Source: Roseivirga ehrenbergii
Lineage (GTDB): Bacteria; Bacteroidota; Bacteroidia; Cytophagales; Cyclobacteriaceae
Assembly: GCF_001593005.1 (NCBI RefSeq)
Contig: NZ_LQZQ01000023.1
Coordinates: 62,001 to 126,000 of the forward strand
Direction of reading: 5' to 3'
DNA length: 64,000 bases
In this document: positions 41,400 to 50,440 of the stretch, piece after piece
Numbering within the stretch: position 1 is the first letter of the stretch
Layout: every line of letters starts with the position of its first letter
Notes under the pieces: generated by a model
Told to the model about the DNA's origin: nothing
The model's database searches: none
Seen by the model: only the letters and a program-made list of their open reading frames with translations
Program-made: the position numbers and the translations under genes

Positions 41400-44069
41400 T
41401 CAATTACTCAAACGATCTATAACTAAGGCAATTGTAGCTACTGTTCCAAAAGCAGAAATGATGGCTTGAACATTTACTGGCTTTCTGTCCGGCTTCCTAC
41501 TTACAAAAATGGTAGACCCTGCTTCTACTTTTGGGTATTTTTTGAAAAAAAGAAAGCGCTTCACTTGTCTTCTTTCCCCATTAGGATATTGAATATAACT
41601 CCCTCCCTTCTTTGCAGTGATTAAAAAGCCCCCAGATCTTTCAATATAATCCTTAAAACTAAATTCCTTATCAAATCTCACATTGAGAGGAGAAGTAACT
41701 TCTCCTGCAACTCTTACTGTTTCCAATTTACCGGGTATGGATATTACATCACCTTCTTTGACAATAAGATCATATTTGGAGCCTGGTTCATCAAGTATTC
41801 TCTGTAAGTTAATTGCAACTGGTTCTTCTTCTTTAATTTCGATATTTCTTACTAGTGAGTCTTGCTCCGAAATGTCTTGAATAAGTTCCTTTTTTAGTTT
41901 ACTCCCAACCAAATCATTCTGCGTATCCGTTTCAACCTTATCTTCTAATTTTTTGAGGCGTTCAATTAGTTGAGTTTGGCTAACATTCTTCAACTCAGAC
42001 TCATCCTTAAGTACTTTTTGCCTTAATTGTTGCAAGGACTCTTGACTAATTTGATCGTTAGATTTAGAATTTGAAAACTCTGTTTTTCTGATTAAGATAG
42101 CTCCAGAAGCATCGGCATATGGGGTTAAGCCGCCCGCCCTCTTAATTACATCTGAAATACGTTCATCCTTTCTACTAATGGTATATACCCCTGTTGCCAA
42201 TGCCTCGCCCTCAACAGTAACCTGCTGTTGAATGGTATAACCTGGTGATTTTCGGATGTATACCTGATCAAAAGGTTTTAATATTTGATTTCTATCTTCT
42301 GAATCTAGCGACAGAGTCTGATCGATAGAAAGTGTAATGATATCAGCAGCAGAATTAACACCTCCGTTCGTATTTCTTCTAGCAATTTCTATCATCGCTC
42401 CTGAGGCAGATTCTTTCAAACCTCCAGATAGAATAATTAAATCCTGAACCGTCATCCCGTTAAAAAATGGATAGACTCCTCCTTCTATGACCTCACCAGA
42501 CACTTGAACATAATACTCTTCTTTCAAATCATAGATAGAAGTTATTTGAACAACATCCTCTCTTGATAAAGTTATATCTACAATATCACCTCTCAAAAGA
42601 GCCGCTAAATCTACTGGAATAACAGACTGAGAAAAATTATCACCTGTTCTGTATATTGTGATACGAGACATATTAGCATCCCCTCTTACACCACCAGCCT
42701 TCTCGATTAATTTCTTTAAAGTAAGTTCACTTGTAAGTTGATACTCTCCCTCTCTGTAAATAGCTCCACTAATTATTACTCTATTAGAAAAACGGTCAAG
42801 TATCCCACTCACCTCTATAAGATCACCATCACTCGGTTGAAAATCATCAAACCTCTCTTGATCCACATCTATTATTTCTCTTTCCCTATTTCCATTACGC
42901 TTAACAGTCACAGTACTTTTAAATGCCTTGCTTGTAAAACCCCCAGCATATGATAAAAGGTCGCTGAAGCTTTCATTATCCTTTAATTCAAACAACCCAG
43001 AGCGTTTTATCTCTCCATCTAGCTCTATTCTACTAGAAAATGGCTCCACTATTATAACATCCCCATTTTTCAATCTAACATCACCTGAACGAATTCCGCT
43101 TGTTAAATAGGGGTAAACATCTAATGTAGAAAGTAGTTTATTGTTTCTGACTACTCGAATCTTACGAAAGGTGCCGTTCTCAGTAGGCCCACCTGCTGCA
43201 TGTAAAGCGGTATAAACTGTTGAAAGTGATGGCAGCGAATACATACTTGGCTTAGCAACCTCACCAACGACTTCTATATTGATGGTGCGAATGTTTCCAA
43301 GACTGATTTGATGAAAGATAGTAGGAGGGTTATTCCCTTGAGCTTTAAGTCCACTATAAATCTGGCTCAATCGGTCAATAATTTTCTTTGAAGCGGCTTC
43401 TATGGTTAATCCATTTACATAAACAGGAGATAAATTCTCTGGTCTAATTGTTCCTTCAGGGGAAACTTCAAATTGAAAATATGCTTGTGTGACCCCCCAT
43501 AAATCAACAACAAGTACATCTTTCGGCCCCAATTGGTAATCTACTGGAGTGGGTAAATTGAGGTTTGGTGCAAATGTAAGGTTACGCTTTTGGAAAAGGT
43601 CAAAGCCAAATATTTTCTTCTGTTCTTCTGTCAACTCAATGGCCTCATCACTAGAAAGAGCCCCAAAAACACTTTCGTCATTTAATAAGCTAGGTTCAAG
43701 ACGTGAATTCCTTTTATCAGTTGAAGTATTATTCATAGTGTTAACACCACTCCTTAGGGCTTCAACCCTTCTACGCAACTTTGAGATTTCACTTTCCGAA
43801 ACCCCTCTTTGTCTAGCCAATAATTCTAATTCAGACTGAGTCAAACCTCTCTCTTCAGCCTGCTTCATGTAGCTCAAAATCTGCTCATCTGAGAGTTCAT
43901 CAACCTTTACAGACTTCAAATCCAAGCCACCTAAGGACTGAGCCTCTAAAGCATTAACTGCGCAAAAAATAAAAATGATTAAGCCTAATATTCGAACAAA
44001 GCTAAACAAGCCTTTACCTAAGTTCCTTTTGAGTGCCTTTTGAAAGTTTTGGTAACCTCTATTCATCAT
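41400..44069 (-). CDS. Polysaccharide export outer-membrane protein with SLBB repeats (Wza-1)
   Basis: An 889-residue protein from the tandem ATG at 44069/44066; an upstream TTG at 44102 is less likely. Signal peptide (RILGLIIFIFCAVNALEA) then a helical segment VKVDELSDEQILSYM to LRRRVEAL much like that of Wza-2. The Poly_export domain begins PTPVDYQLGPKDVLVVDLWG near residue 175, followed by SLBB-type repeats (IELDGEIKRSGLFEL, VIISGAIYREGEYQL, VQVSGEVIEGGVYPF, VTVEGEALATGVYTI) and VRVAGEVTSPLNV. It ends in a hydrophobic tail. It forms the outer-membrane exit channel for the first polymer. It follows upxY by 61 bases. Confidence 0.92.
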   Translation of the reverse strand: MMNRGYQNFQKALKRNLGKGLFSFVRILGLIIFIFCAVNALEAQSLGGLDLKSVKVDELSDEQILSYMKQAEERGLTQSELELLARQRGVSESEISKLRRRVEALRSGVNTMNNTSTDKRNSRLEPSLLNDESVFGALSSDEAIELTEEQKKIFGFDLFQKRNLTFAPNLNLPTPVDYQLGPKDVLVVDLWGVTQAYFQFEVSPEGTIRPENLSPVYVNGLTIEAASKKIIDRLSQIYSGLKAQGNNPPTIFHQISLGNIRTINIEVVGEVAKPSMYSLPSLSTVYTALHAAGGPTENGTFRKIRVVRNNKLLSTLDVYPYLTSGIRSGDVRLKNGDVIIVEPFSSRIELDGEIKRSGLFELKDNESFSDLLSYAGGFTSKAFKSTVTVKRNGNREREIIDVDQERFDDFQPSDGDLIEVSGILDRFSNRVIISGAIYREGEYQLTSELTLKKLIEKAGGVRGDANMSRITIYRTGDNFSQSVIPVDLAALLRGDIVDITLSREDVVQITSIYDLKEEYYVQVSGEVIEGGVYPFFNGMTVQDLIILSGGLKESASGAMIEIARRNTNGGVNSAADIITLSIDQTLSLDSEDRNQILKPFDQVYIRKSPGYTIQQQVTVEGEALATGVYTISRKDERISDVIKRAGGLTPYADASGAILIRKTEFSNSKSNDQISQESLQQLRQKVLKDESELKNVSQTQLIERLKKLEDKVETDTQNDLVGSKLKKELIQDISEQDSLVRNIEIKEEEPVAINLQRILDEPGSKYDLIVKEGDVISIPGKLETVRVAGEVTSPLNVRFDKEFSFKDYIERSGGFLITAKKGGSYIQYPNGERRQVKRFLFFKKYPKVEAGSTIFVSRKPDRKPVNVQAIISAFGTVATIALVIDRLSN

Positions 44070-44130
44070 ATTACAATAACAAGACTCGTATAAAGTCTTC
44101 AAATATATACTATTTTATTTAGGCTAAAAA

Positions 44131-44637
44131 TCAGCTGACTTTTCGTAAATGATTCATACTTATTTCCGCTTGAAGCTCTATTCCTAAACTCGAAATCAGT
44201 AAGAAGGCTCTATTGCCTTGCGTTTTTCTAATCACACCTGATTGACCTGATAGCGCTCCAGAATTGATACTGACTCGACTACCAGTTTGGAAGTTTTCAT
44301 TTGACAATTCTGATAAGGGAAATTCTTCTAAAAAGGATTTGATTTCTGATATTTCTCTTTCTTGAATAATTGCAGGTTTGCCCAGCCATCTTACATTCGA
44401 AACAATCGAGGCGTCTTTCAAAATCTCTAATCGGCAAGTCTCATCAACCTTAGCAAACAAGTATGATGTGAATACTGGCTCTGTCACTTTTTTCTTTCTA
44501 TCAGACCATTGCTTGAGTACAGTTCTGGTCGGGCAATAGACATCGAAACCTTTTGAAGTTAACCTCTCAGCCGCCTTTTTCTCGTTACGTGGCTTGGTAT
44601 AAAAAGCTGTCCAGTATGTTCTTTGCTGATTATTCAT
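44131..44637 (-). CDS. upxY: UpxY-family transcription antiterminator (NusG paralogue)
   Basis: A 168-residue protein. The N-terminal NGN domain is visible as YWTAFYTKPRNEKKAAERL, FDVYCPTRTVLKQWSDRKKKV and PVFTSYLFAKV, and the C-terminal KOW domain as GSRVSINSGALSGQSGVI near residue 115. Such NusG paralogues (UpxY in Bacteroides fragilis) load on RNA polymerase in the 5' leader of a capsule operon and let it read long distances through terminators. Here it overlaps the preceding winged-helix gene by 8 bases and precedes Wza-1, the normal place for UpxY. A UpxZ partner is not visible; the winged-helix gene occupies that slot. Confidence 0.9.
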   Translation of the reverse strand: MNNQQRTYWTAFYTKPRNEKKAAERLTSKGFDVYCPTRTVLKQWSDRKKKVTEPVFTSYLFAKVDETCRLEILKDASIVSNVRWLGKPAIIQEREISEIKSFLEEFPLSELSNENFQTGSRVSINSGALSGQSGVIRKTQGNRAFLLISSLGIELQAEISMNHLRKVS

Positions 44638-45154
44638 TCCAAATTAAAAGGTTTTGATTTGGGTCGAAAGTCATTATGGCGGCTTCTTCATTAGAGTATA
44701 CTAGGTATTGAATTTTCTTAGGCACTAATGATTCTGCTTTCTGAATTAATTGAACAAGATAATGAAGGTCTGGATTTCCAACAAAGATCAAACTCACAAC
44801 ATCTGAATCTTTACCAAGTGCCAAATCTCCTGAAAGATACACCTTGCTTAAATCCCCTAATTTTTCAACTACTTCGTCAATTACGTCTTGAAGGCCTGTA
44901 TACTTCAAAAGGATACTCCGAACTTCTTGAAAAAGAGGATATTTTTTATTGGCTTTAAAAACTTTTTTATTTCCGACCAAGCCTGAATCTAACATTCCCG
45001 CTTCTTCAAACCTATTCAACTCAACGCGAATTGAATTTGTGCTTTCATTAAATTCTTCTGCCAAACCCCTCAGGTAGGCGCTTGAGTCTGGGTTCAAGAA
45101 AAGTCTTAAAAGTAATTTTATTCGTGTTTTTGAAGAAATAAGTGCTTCAAGCAT
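44630..45154 (-). CDS. Winged-helix regulator with degenerate nucleotidyltransferase-like domain
   Basis: A 174-residue protein from the ATG at 45154 (a TTG two codons upstream is less likely). Residues 1-70 form a winged helix-turn-helix (TRIKLLLRLFLNPDSSAYLRGLAEEFNES, then NSIRVELNRFEEAGML). The second half, VYLSGDLALGKDSDVVSLIFVG near residue 108-130, aligns with the GS...SDxDL motif of minimal nucleotidyltransferases but lacks the second aspartate (SDVV in place of SDxD) and the Ser of GS, so it is probably catalytically dead. It is the first gene of the operon with upxY and follows a strong promoter with a palindrome. Autoregulation is inferred. Confidence 0.75.
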   Translation of the reverse strand: MLEALISSKTRIKLLLRLFLNPDSSAYLRGLAEEFNESTNSIRVELNRFEEAGMLDSGLVGNKKVFKANKKYPLFQEVRSILLKYTGLQDVIDEVVEKLGDLSKVYLSGDLALGKDSDVVSLIFVGNPDLHYLVQLIQKAESLVPKKIQYLVYSNEEAAIMTFDPNQNLLIWNE

Positions 45155-45238
45155 TATCAAAAGCTTTTAAGGCTATGCGCTATTTGCCAATTTAATTGAT
45201 CAAATGATACAGCTTCGCCTCGTAAGTCCCAAGTCAGA

Positions 45239-45271
45239 ACTCAATATTGAGTAACAAATTTACTCAATATT
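45239..45271 (-). promoter_or_regulatory. Operator candidate: perfect 14-base palindrome plus half-repeat
   Basis: ACTCAATATTGAGT (45239-45252) is a perfect palindrome. Its first ten bases recur as ACTCAATATT at 45262-45271. The two flank the TAaaTTTG -7 box, with the palindrome lying over the predicted transcription start. A repressor bound here would block the promoter. The winged-helix protein encoded just downstream is the obvious candidate, though this is inference. Confidence 0.6.
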
Positions 45272-45283
45272 TTCAAATAGCAA
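45255..45283 (-). promoter_or_regulatory. Bacteroidota-type promoter of the regulator/upxY operon
   Basis: Minus strand TTG (45283-45281), 18 bases, TAAATTTG (45262-45255): an exact fit to the Bacteroidota -33/-7 pattern. The start point would fall near 45248, leaving a leader of about 90 bases before the ATG at 45154, where UpxY-like antitermination could act. Confidence 0.65.
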
Positions 45284-45356
45284 TAAACCTCTTAGTATTT
45301 GTATGTTAATTTTTTAACCAGTCAAAAATACTATGACAAGCCATTGAAAAAAGTTC

Positions 45357-46490
45357 CTATAAAGAGAAAAACTTTAACACATTTTCAATTATAAAATCTT
45401 GTTGTTCGCTCTGCATTTCAGTGTGAATAGGAAAAGAAATCACTCTAGAACAAAGGTCTTCCGTGATTTTGAAGTCCCCTTCCTTATACCCATGATAACT
45501 ATAAGCTTTTTGTAGATGGTTAGGGACTGGATAATAAATCATAGATGGAATTCCTTGAGCAGCAAGGTACTTGTTCAACTCATTACGCTTTGAAGCATCT
45601 TTCAACTTAATCGTATATTGATGGTAAACATGATTAGTGAAATTAGCCGTGATTGGCGTAATTATCTCGTCTGTGGTGGCAAAAGCACTATTATATTTAT
45701 CCGCGACTTGTTGACGAGCCTGATTATATCCATCTAAATACTTCAGTTTAACCTTCAAAATAGCAGCCTGAATACTATCTAGTCGCGAATTCACTCCAAT
45801 AGAATCATGATAGTATCTTTCACTTTGGCCATGATTGACAATCATTCTGAGTTTTGCTGCAAGCTCATCGTCATTGGTCATTATAGCTCCGCCATCACCG
45901 TAAGCGCCTAAGTTTTTGGAAGGGAAAAATGAAGTTGCGCCAGCATCTCCAATCGTTCCAGCTTTTACAGTATTTCCATCACTGAATTTATAATTCGCTC
46001 CAATGGCTTGAGCTGTATCTTCAAAAACCTTTAAATCATGCTTTTTAGCAACTTTCATTAGGCGCTCCATATCCGCACATTGTCCGTATAGATGGACAGG
46101 TACAATAGCCACCGTATGATCTGTGATTTTTGATTCTAAATCTTCAATGTCAATATTGAAAGTATCTGGATAAACCTCTACAAATACTGGCCTTAACCCC
46201 AGAAGAGCTATAACTTCTACTGTTGCTACATAAGTGAATGAAGGAACTATTACTTCGGCACCTTTCGGAAAATCATATGCCATCATAATTACCTGAAGTG
46301 CGTCTGTACCATTTGCACATGGGATTACATGTTTAACAGACAGGTATTTTTCTAATTCAGACTGAAAATCAGAGACAGCAGGGCCATTGATAAAAGTAGC
46401 ATTATCTAAAACCTGATTGATTTCTTCCTTTATTTCCTCCTTTATTTTAGCATACTGACCCACAAGGTCAACCATTCTTATCGGCTCCAT
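45357..46490 (-). CDS. WbpE/PorR-like PLP sugar aminotransferase
   Basis: A 377-residue DegT/DnrJ/EryC1/StrS enzyme, start ATG at 46490 overlapping the epimerase stop (ATGA); a GTG one codon earlier is ignored. IRMVDLVGQYAKIKEEI, INGPAVSDFQSEL, CANGTDALQVIMMAY, VPVHLYGQCADMERL, EDTAQAIGA and SFFPSKNLGAYGDGGAI (Schiff-base lysine near residue 190) resemble WbpE of P. aeruginosa closely. WbpE aminates UDP-3-keto-GlcNAcA; PorR of Porphyromonas gingivalis is the T9SS-linked relative. It lies in the block with a UDP-HexNAc dehydrogenase and a 4-epimerase. WbpB and WbpD partners are not visible in the window. Confidence 0.85.
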   Translation of the reverse strand: MEPIRMVDLVGQYAKIKEEIKEEINQVLDNATFINGPAVSDFQSELEKYLSVKHVIPCANGTDALQVIMMAYDFPKGAEVIVPSFTYVATVEVIALLGLRPVFVEVYPDTFNIDIEDLESKITDHTVAIVPVHLYGQCADMERLMKVAKKHDLKVFEDTAQAIGANYKFSDGNTVKAGTIGDAGATSFFPSKNLGAYGDGGAIMTNDDELAAKLRMIVNHGQSERYYHDSIGVNSRLDSIQAAILKVKLKYLDGYNQARQQVADKYNSAFATTDEIITPITANFTNHVYHQYTIKLKDASKRNELNKYLAAQGIPSMIYYPVPNHLQKAYSYHGYKEGDFKITEDLCSRVISFPIHTEMQSEQQDFIIENVLKFFSL

Positions 46491-47545
46491 CACTTATTAT
46501 AAAATTTCCTGTACCACTCAATAAACTTCCCTACTCCAAACTCTAGCGATGTAGCTGGCTTATAATCTAAATCATCAATCAAATCTTGAACATCCGCATA
46601 AGTCGCAGAAACATCACCTGGCTGCATAGGCATAAATTGCTTTTCAGCCTCCTTGCCTAAAACCTTCTCAATTGTAGTTACAAAATCCATCAGTTTTACT
46701 GGTGAATTGTTACCGATATTGTAAATCTTATATGGCGCTTTAGACGACCCAGGATCAGGCTGAGAACCAGACCAGCTTTCATTGCCTTTGGGAGGATTGT
46801 CATTTACTCTAGTAATCCCCTCAACAATATCATCGACATAAGTAAAGTCTCTTGACATTTCTCCATTGTTGAAAACCTGAATCGGTTTTCCATCTAGGAT
46901 TGCTTTGGTGAATAAAAATAAGGCCATATCTGGTCTTCCCCAAGGGCCATAGACGGTAAAGAACCTTAAACCAGTTGTTGGCAGTCCAAACAAATGACTG
47001 TAAGTATGTGCCATTAACTCGTTACTCTTTTTGCTAGCTGCATACAGACTAATAGGGTGATCAACATTATGACTCGTAGAAAAAGGGCGAGTCTCGTTCA
47101 AACCATAAACTGATGAACTACTTGCGTAAGATAAGTGCTTTACTTTGTTGTGTCTACAGGCTTCCAGAATGTTAACAAACCCCACAATATTGCTATCTAT
47201 ATAAGCTTTTGGGTTTTCTAAGCTATATCGAACTCCAGCTTGAGCAGCAAGGTTAATTACCTTGTCGAACTTTTCTACCTCAAACAATCGATTTAGGTTT
47301 TCAGCGTCTTCTAATTGACACTGAATAAAACGATAAGACTTGAATGTTGAACTTTGAATTAGTTTATTATACTCAATTTCTTCGGAATCAATACCGGTTT
47401 CCAGCAATCGTCCGTACTTAACACGGATATCATAGTAATCATTGATTGAATCTAGGCCTACAACTTCATCCCCTCTTTCAAGTAGTTTTTTAGCTAAATG
47501 AAATCCGATGAAACCAGCAGTACCAGTAATTAAAACTTTTGCCAT
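46490..47545 (-). CDS. NAD-dependent UDP-uronate 4-epimerase (LspL/UDP-GlcA epimerase-like)
   Basis: A 351-residue extended [23 protein letters not shown] at the start, [18 protein letters not shown] near residue 33 (the NDYYD motif of UDP-glucuronate 4-epimerases), [23 protein letters not shown] near residue 96-120, YASSSSVYG near residue 137, catalytic [15 protein letters not shown] near residue 166, and [15 protein letters not shown] near residue 190. It would convert UDP-GlcA or UDP-GlcNAcA to the galacto form. The stop shares a base with the start of the aminotransferase gene; the start shares one with the dehydrogenase stop. Confidence 0.87.
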   Translation of the reverse strand: MAKVLITGTAGFIGFHLAKKLLERGDEVVGLDSINDYYDIRVKYGRLLETGIDSEEIEYNKLIQSSTFKSYRFIQCQLEDAENLNRLFEVEKFDKVINLAAQAGVRYSLENPKAYIDSNIVGFVNILEACRHNKVKHLSYASSSSVYGLNETRPFSTSHNVDHPISLYAASKKSNELMAHTYSHLFGLPTTGLRFFTVYGPWGRPDMALFLFTKAILDGKPIQVFNNGEMSRDFTYVDDIVEGITRVNDNPPKGNESWSGSQPDPGSSKAPYKIYNIGNNSPVKLMDFVTTIEKVLGKEAEKQFMPMQPGDVSATYADVQDLIDDLDYKPATSLEFGVGKFIEWYRKFYNK

Positions 47546-48831
47546 TATAATCGAGCGGTGATAGTTTCTTTTGGAAGGAACGATTTCACATCATAAATAA
47601 CTGAATCTGAACCTACATTCGCTGGTTTCATCAAATTCATAAATTCATTGTGCGCTACCGCTAATACAATTCCATCGTATGATTTCATATCAAGTTTAGA
47701 CTCACTAACTAAATCCAAACCGTATTCATGTTTAACTTCTTTAGGCTCTGCCCATGGATCAAACACATCAACATTCACCTCAAACTCCTTCAATTCCTGA
47801 ATGATATCGATCACTCTAGAATTACGAATGTCTGGACAGTTCTCTTTAAAAGTAATACCTAAAACCAGCACTTTTGAATCTCTGATAACTTTTCCTTTCT
47901 TCATCAAAAGCTTGACTACTTGACTACCAACGTATGGGCCAATGCTATTATTGAGCCTTCTGCCAGCCAAGAGAATTTGTGGATAATAGCCAGTCTTTTT
48001 GGCTTTCTGAGCTAAATAGTATGGATCAACCCCTATACAGTGACCTCCCACTAAGCCTGGTCTAAATGGTAAGAAGTTCCATTTAGTACCTGCAGCTTCC
48101 AAAACGTCAACGGTGTCAATACCCATCTTATTGAAAATCATTGCTAATTCATTCACGAAAGCAATGTTGATGTCACGCTGCGAGTTCTCTATTACTTTTG
48201 CAGCCTCGGCCACCTTTATTGAAGCCGCTTTATATGTTCCAGCAGTAATTACGCTTTTGTAAAGTTGATCTACTCTTTCTGCTATCTCTGGAGTAGAACC
48301 AGAAGTGACTTTCAAAATCTTCTTTACGGTATGTTCTTTATCTCCAGGGTTGATGCGCTCAGGTGAGTAACCACAATAAAAATCCTTGTTGAATTTCAAT
48401 CCAGACTTGTTCTCCAAAACAGGCACACAATCTTCTTCAGTCGCCCCAGGGTAAACAGTCGATTCATAAATAACAATATCTCCTTTTTTAAGCACTCCTC
48501 CCACCGTTTCAGAAGCTTTAATTAGCGGTGTTAGGTCAGGGTTCTGATCGTCATCAATCGGTGTTGGGACTGTCACTATAAAAATATTACAGCCCTTAAT
48601 GTCCTCTAGTTGATTTGTGTTAAAAAGACCCAATGTGGAATCTTTCTGTGCCAAAACAGAAGAAAGAAGGTTATCCTCTACTTCAAGCGTTCTATCATGA
48701 CCACTATTGAGTTCATCAATTCTGGGTTGATTGATATCAAAGCCAAAAACCTTGTATTTCTCCGCAAAAGCTACTGCCAACGGAAGGCCAACATAGCCCA
48801 ATCCAATAATTGCAATCTTATTCTCTGACAT
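47545..48831 (-). CDS. UDP-N-acetylhexosamine 6-dehydrogenase (TviB/WbpO-like)
   Basis: A 428-residue nucleotide-sugar dehydrogenase. [21 protein letters not shown] binds [29 protein letters not shown] near residue 90-115, [20 protein letters not shown] near residue 121 and the catalytic cysteine in [15 protein letters not shown] near residue 263 follow. [16 protein letters not shown] is typical of the third domain. The string of matches is closest to TviB/WbpO, which oxidise UDP-GlcNAc or UDP-GalNAc to the uronic acid. It is the first gene of the minus-strand locus and feeds the epimerase, the aminotransferase and probably the amidating AsnB proteins. Confidence 0.9.
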   Translation of the reverse strand: MSENKIAIIGLGYVGLPLAVAFAEKYKVFGFDINQPRIDELNSGHDRTLEVEDNLLSSVLAQKDSTLGLFNTNQLEDIKGCNIFIVTVPTPIDDDQNPDLTPLIKASETVGGVLKKGDIVIYESTVYPGATEEDCVPVLENKSGLKFNKDFYCGYSPERINPGDKEHTVKKILKVTSGSTPEIAERVDQLYKSVITAGTYKAASIKVAEAAKVIENSQRDINIAFVNELAMIFNKMGIDTVDVLEAAGTKWNFLPFRPGLVGGHCIGVDPYYLAQKAKKTGYYPQILLAGRRLNNSIGPYVGSQVVKLLMKKGKVIRDSKVLVLGITFKENCPDIRNSRVIDIIQELKEFEVNVDVFDPWAEPKEVKHEYGLDLVSESKLDMKSYDGIVLAVAHNEFMNLMKPANVGSDSVIYDVKSFLPKETITARL

Positions 48832-48850
48832 GCCAAAAATTTGTTCGGCA

Positions 48851-48880
48851 CGAAAATAGGGATTATAAAAGATTCTTCAA
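48851..48880 (-). promoter_or_regulatory. Possible promoter of the dehydrogenase operon
   Basis: Minus strand TTG (48880-48878), 19 bases, TATTTTCG (48858-48851): the -7 box differs from TAnnTTTG at one base. The spacing is right and the box lies 20 bases before the ATG. Confidence 0.4.
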
Positions 48881-48998
48881 GTGGAATAAAAGAGTTTATT
48901 CTCTTCTCTATGTAGCTCTTAACATTTTGCTAACATTCGTCAATGCCCTGATTGGGTGATAATTAGCAAAAATTCAAACACACTGTTCTGAAAGCCAC

Positions 48999-49006
48999 TA
49001 TATTTG
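48999..49006 (+). promoter_or_regulatory. Possible -7 box upstream of ccmB
   Basis: TATATTTG is an exact TAnnTTTG match ending 10 bases before the ccmB ATG, which would give a leader of about 5 bases. No clear TTG is present at -33, so the call is weak. Confidence 0.35.
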
Positions 49007-49016
49007 CCCATCTAAA

Positions 49017-49700
49017 ATGAACAAGAATCAGATATTCTCTCTAATAGGAAAAGAGCTACTCTCTGAATGGAGACAGCGGTTCGCATTGAATGGGATGGTA
49101 CTTTATTTGGCCAGTACCATCTTTGTGTGCTATATGAGTTTTGGTCTAAAAGTAGGAGCCATCGATGCTGTAACTTGGAACGCACTATTCTGGATTATAC
49201 TTCTTTTTACCGCTGTGAATTCGGTAGCCAAAAGTTTTATTCAGGAATCGAGAGGTAGGGCTCTTTATTATTACTCCATAGCAAGTCCTATTGAAATCAT
49301 TATTTCTAAAACTATCTATAATGCACTCTTACTCTTAGCTTTGGCCTTAGTTGGTTTTGTAATCTACTCTTTTGTAATGGAAAGGACTAACGAAGACGGA
49401 ACTACCTTTGATTTACTCTATTTCCTTATTGCTATAGTACTTGGCTCTTTAGGCTTGGCGTCAAGCCTTACCATGATTTCAGGTATTGCTGCTAAAGCTG
49501 AAAATAGCACCTCGCTGATGGCCGTTTTGAGTTTCCCTGTTATACTTCCTATTATCCTGATGGTAATCAAGCTTTCTAAAAACGCTATGGATGGACTTGA
49601 TCGATCGGTAAGTACAGACGAAATTCTAATACTAGTAGCCATAAATGCAATCGTATTCGCGGTATCTTACTTGTTATTCCCTTATCTTTGGCGATCATAA
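49017..49700 (+). CDS. ccmB: Haem exporter membrane protein CcmB
   Basis: A 227-residue protein with six hydrophobic segments and the CcmB features LLSEWRQRFALNG near residue 14, AVNSVAKSFIQESRGRALYYY near residue 67 and SPIEIIISKTIYNALLLL near residue 90. CcmB is the membrane part of the CcmAB ABC transporter that acts in releasing holo-CcmE during cytochrome c maturation. It is the first gene of the ccm group and is divergent from the polysaccharide locus. The ATPase ccmA is not in the window, as is common in Bacteroidota where it is located elsewhere. Confidence 0.88.
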   Translation: MNKNQIFSLIGKELLSEWRQRFALNGMVLYLASTIFVCYMSFGLKVGAIDAVTWNALFWIILLFTAVNSVAKSFIQESRGRALYYYSIASPIEIIISKTIYNALLLLALALVGFVIYSFVMERTNEDGTTFDLLYFLIAIVLGSLGLASSLTMISGIAAKAENSTSLMAVLSFPVILPIILMVIKLSKNAMDGLDRSVSTDEILILVAINAIVFAVSYLLFPYLWRS

Positions 49701-49772
49701 AAGAAGCGCAACCATTCTGAGTTAACTCTCGTCTAATCGCTTTGTTAAATGAGCCACTAAAGGTTAATTGTC

Positions 49773-50435
49773 ATGAAGAAAAACTGGTGGAAAGCCCTAG
49801 CCTTAATTCTAGTAACCTACACACTATTGGCAGGCCTACTCATGGATGCCCCCCGATTAAATATTCTAAACGAAACTATTCGAAACCTCCATTTCCATGT
49901 TACCATGTGGTTTGGAATGGTGATACTGCTAACTGCATCAATGGTTTATGCGATTAAATATTTACGATCAGGGCAAATTACACTAGATGACAAATCCGTA
50001 GAACTGGCCAAAGCAGGAGTTTTAATGGGAGCCTTAGGAATTATTACCGGAGCAGTTTGGGCAAATTATACATGGGGTGAACCATGGAGTGGTGATTCCA
50101 AACAAAATGCTGCTGCCATATGCCTATTGATTTACTTTGCTTATTTAGTGCTTCGTAACTCAATGAAAGATGAACAACAAAGGGCTCGAGTAAGCGGTGT
50201 TTATAACATCTTTGCCTATGCGGCAATGATTCCGCTCCTTTTCATTTTACCAAGGCTAGACCCTAATTCTTTACACCCAGGTAATGGAGGAAATCCTGGT
50301 TTTAATTCTTATGACCTTGATAGTAAGCTTAGGGTAATTTTCTACCCTGCCGTAATTGGCTGGACCCTCATGGGGGCTTGGTTAGCCAACCTAAGAGTTA
50401 GAACCCGACAAATTGAACGTGCTTTAGAAGATTAA
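49773..50435 (+). CDS. ccmC: Haem handling protein CcmC
   Basis: A 220-residue CcmC/CcsA-family protein with six transmembrane segments. Two histidines likely to bind haem are NLHFHVTMWFGM near residue 33 and the later LDPNSLHPG near residue 165. The WWD-like region reads NYTWGEPWSGDSKQNAAAI near residue 98-116, diverged from the WGxWWxWD form of proteobacteria but holding the Trp pair. CcmC passes haem to CcmE in the periplasm. It follows ccmB by 72 bases and precedes the small ccmD-like gene by 5 bases. Confidence 0.85.
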   Translation: MKKNWWKALALILVTYTLLAGLLMDAPRLNILNETIRNLHFHVTMWFGMVILLTASMVYAIKYLRSGQITLDDKSVELAKAGVLMGALGIITGAVWANYTWGEPWSGDSKQNAAAICLLIYFAYLVLRNSMKDEQQRARVSGVYNIFAYAAMIPLLFILPRLDPNSLHPGNGGNPGFNSYDLDSKLRVIFYPAVIGWTLMGAWLANLRVRTRQIERALED

Positions 50436-50440
50436 TTGAT

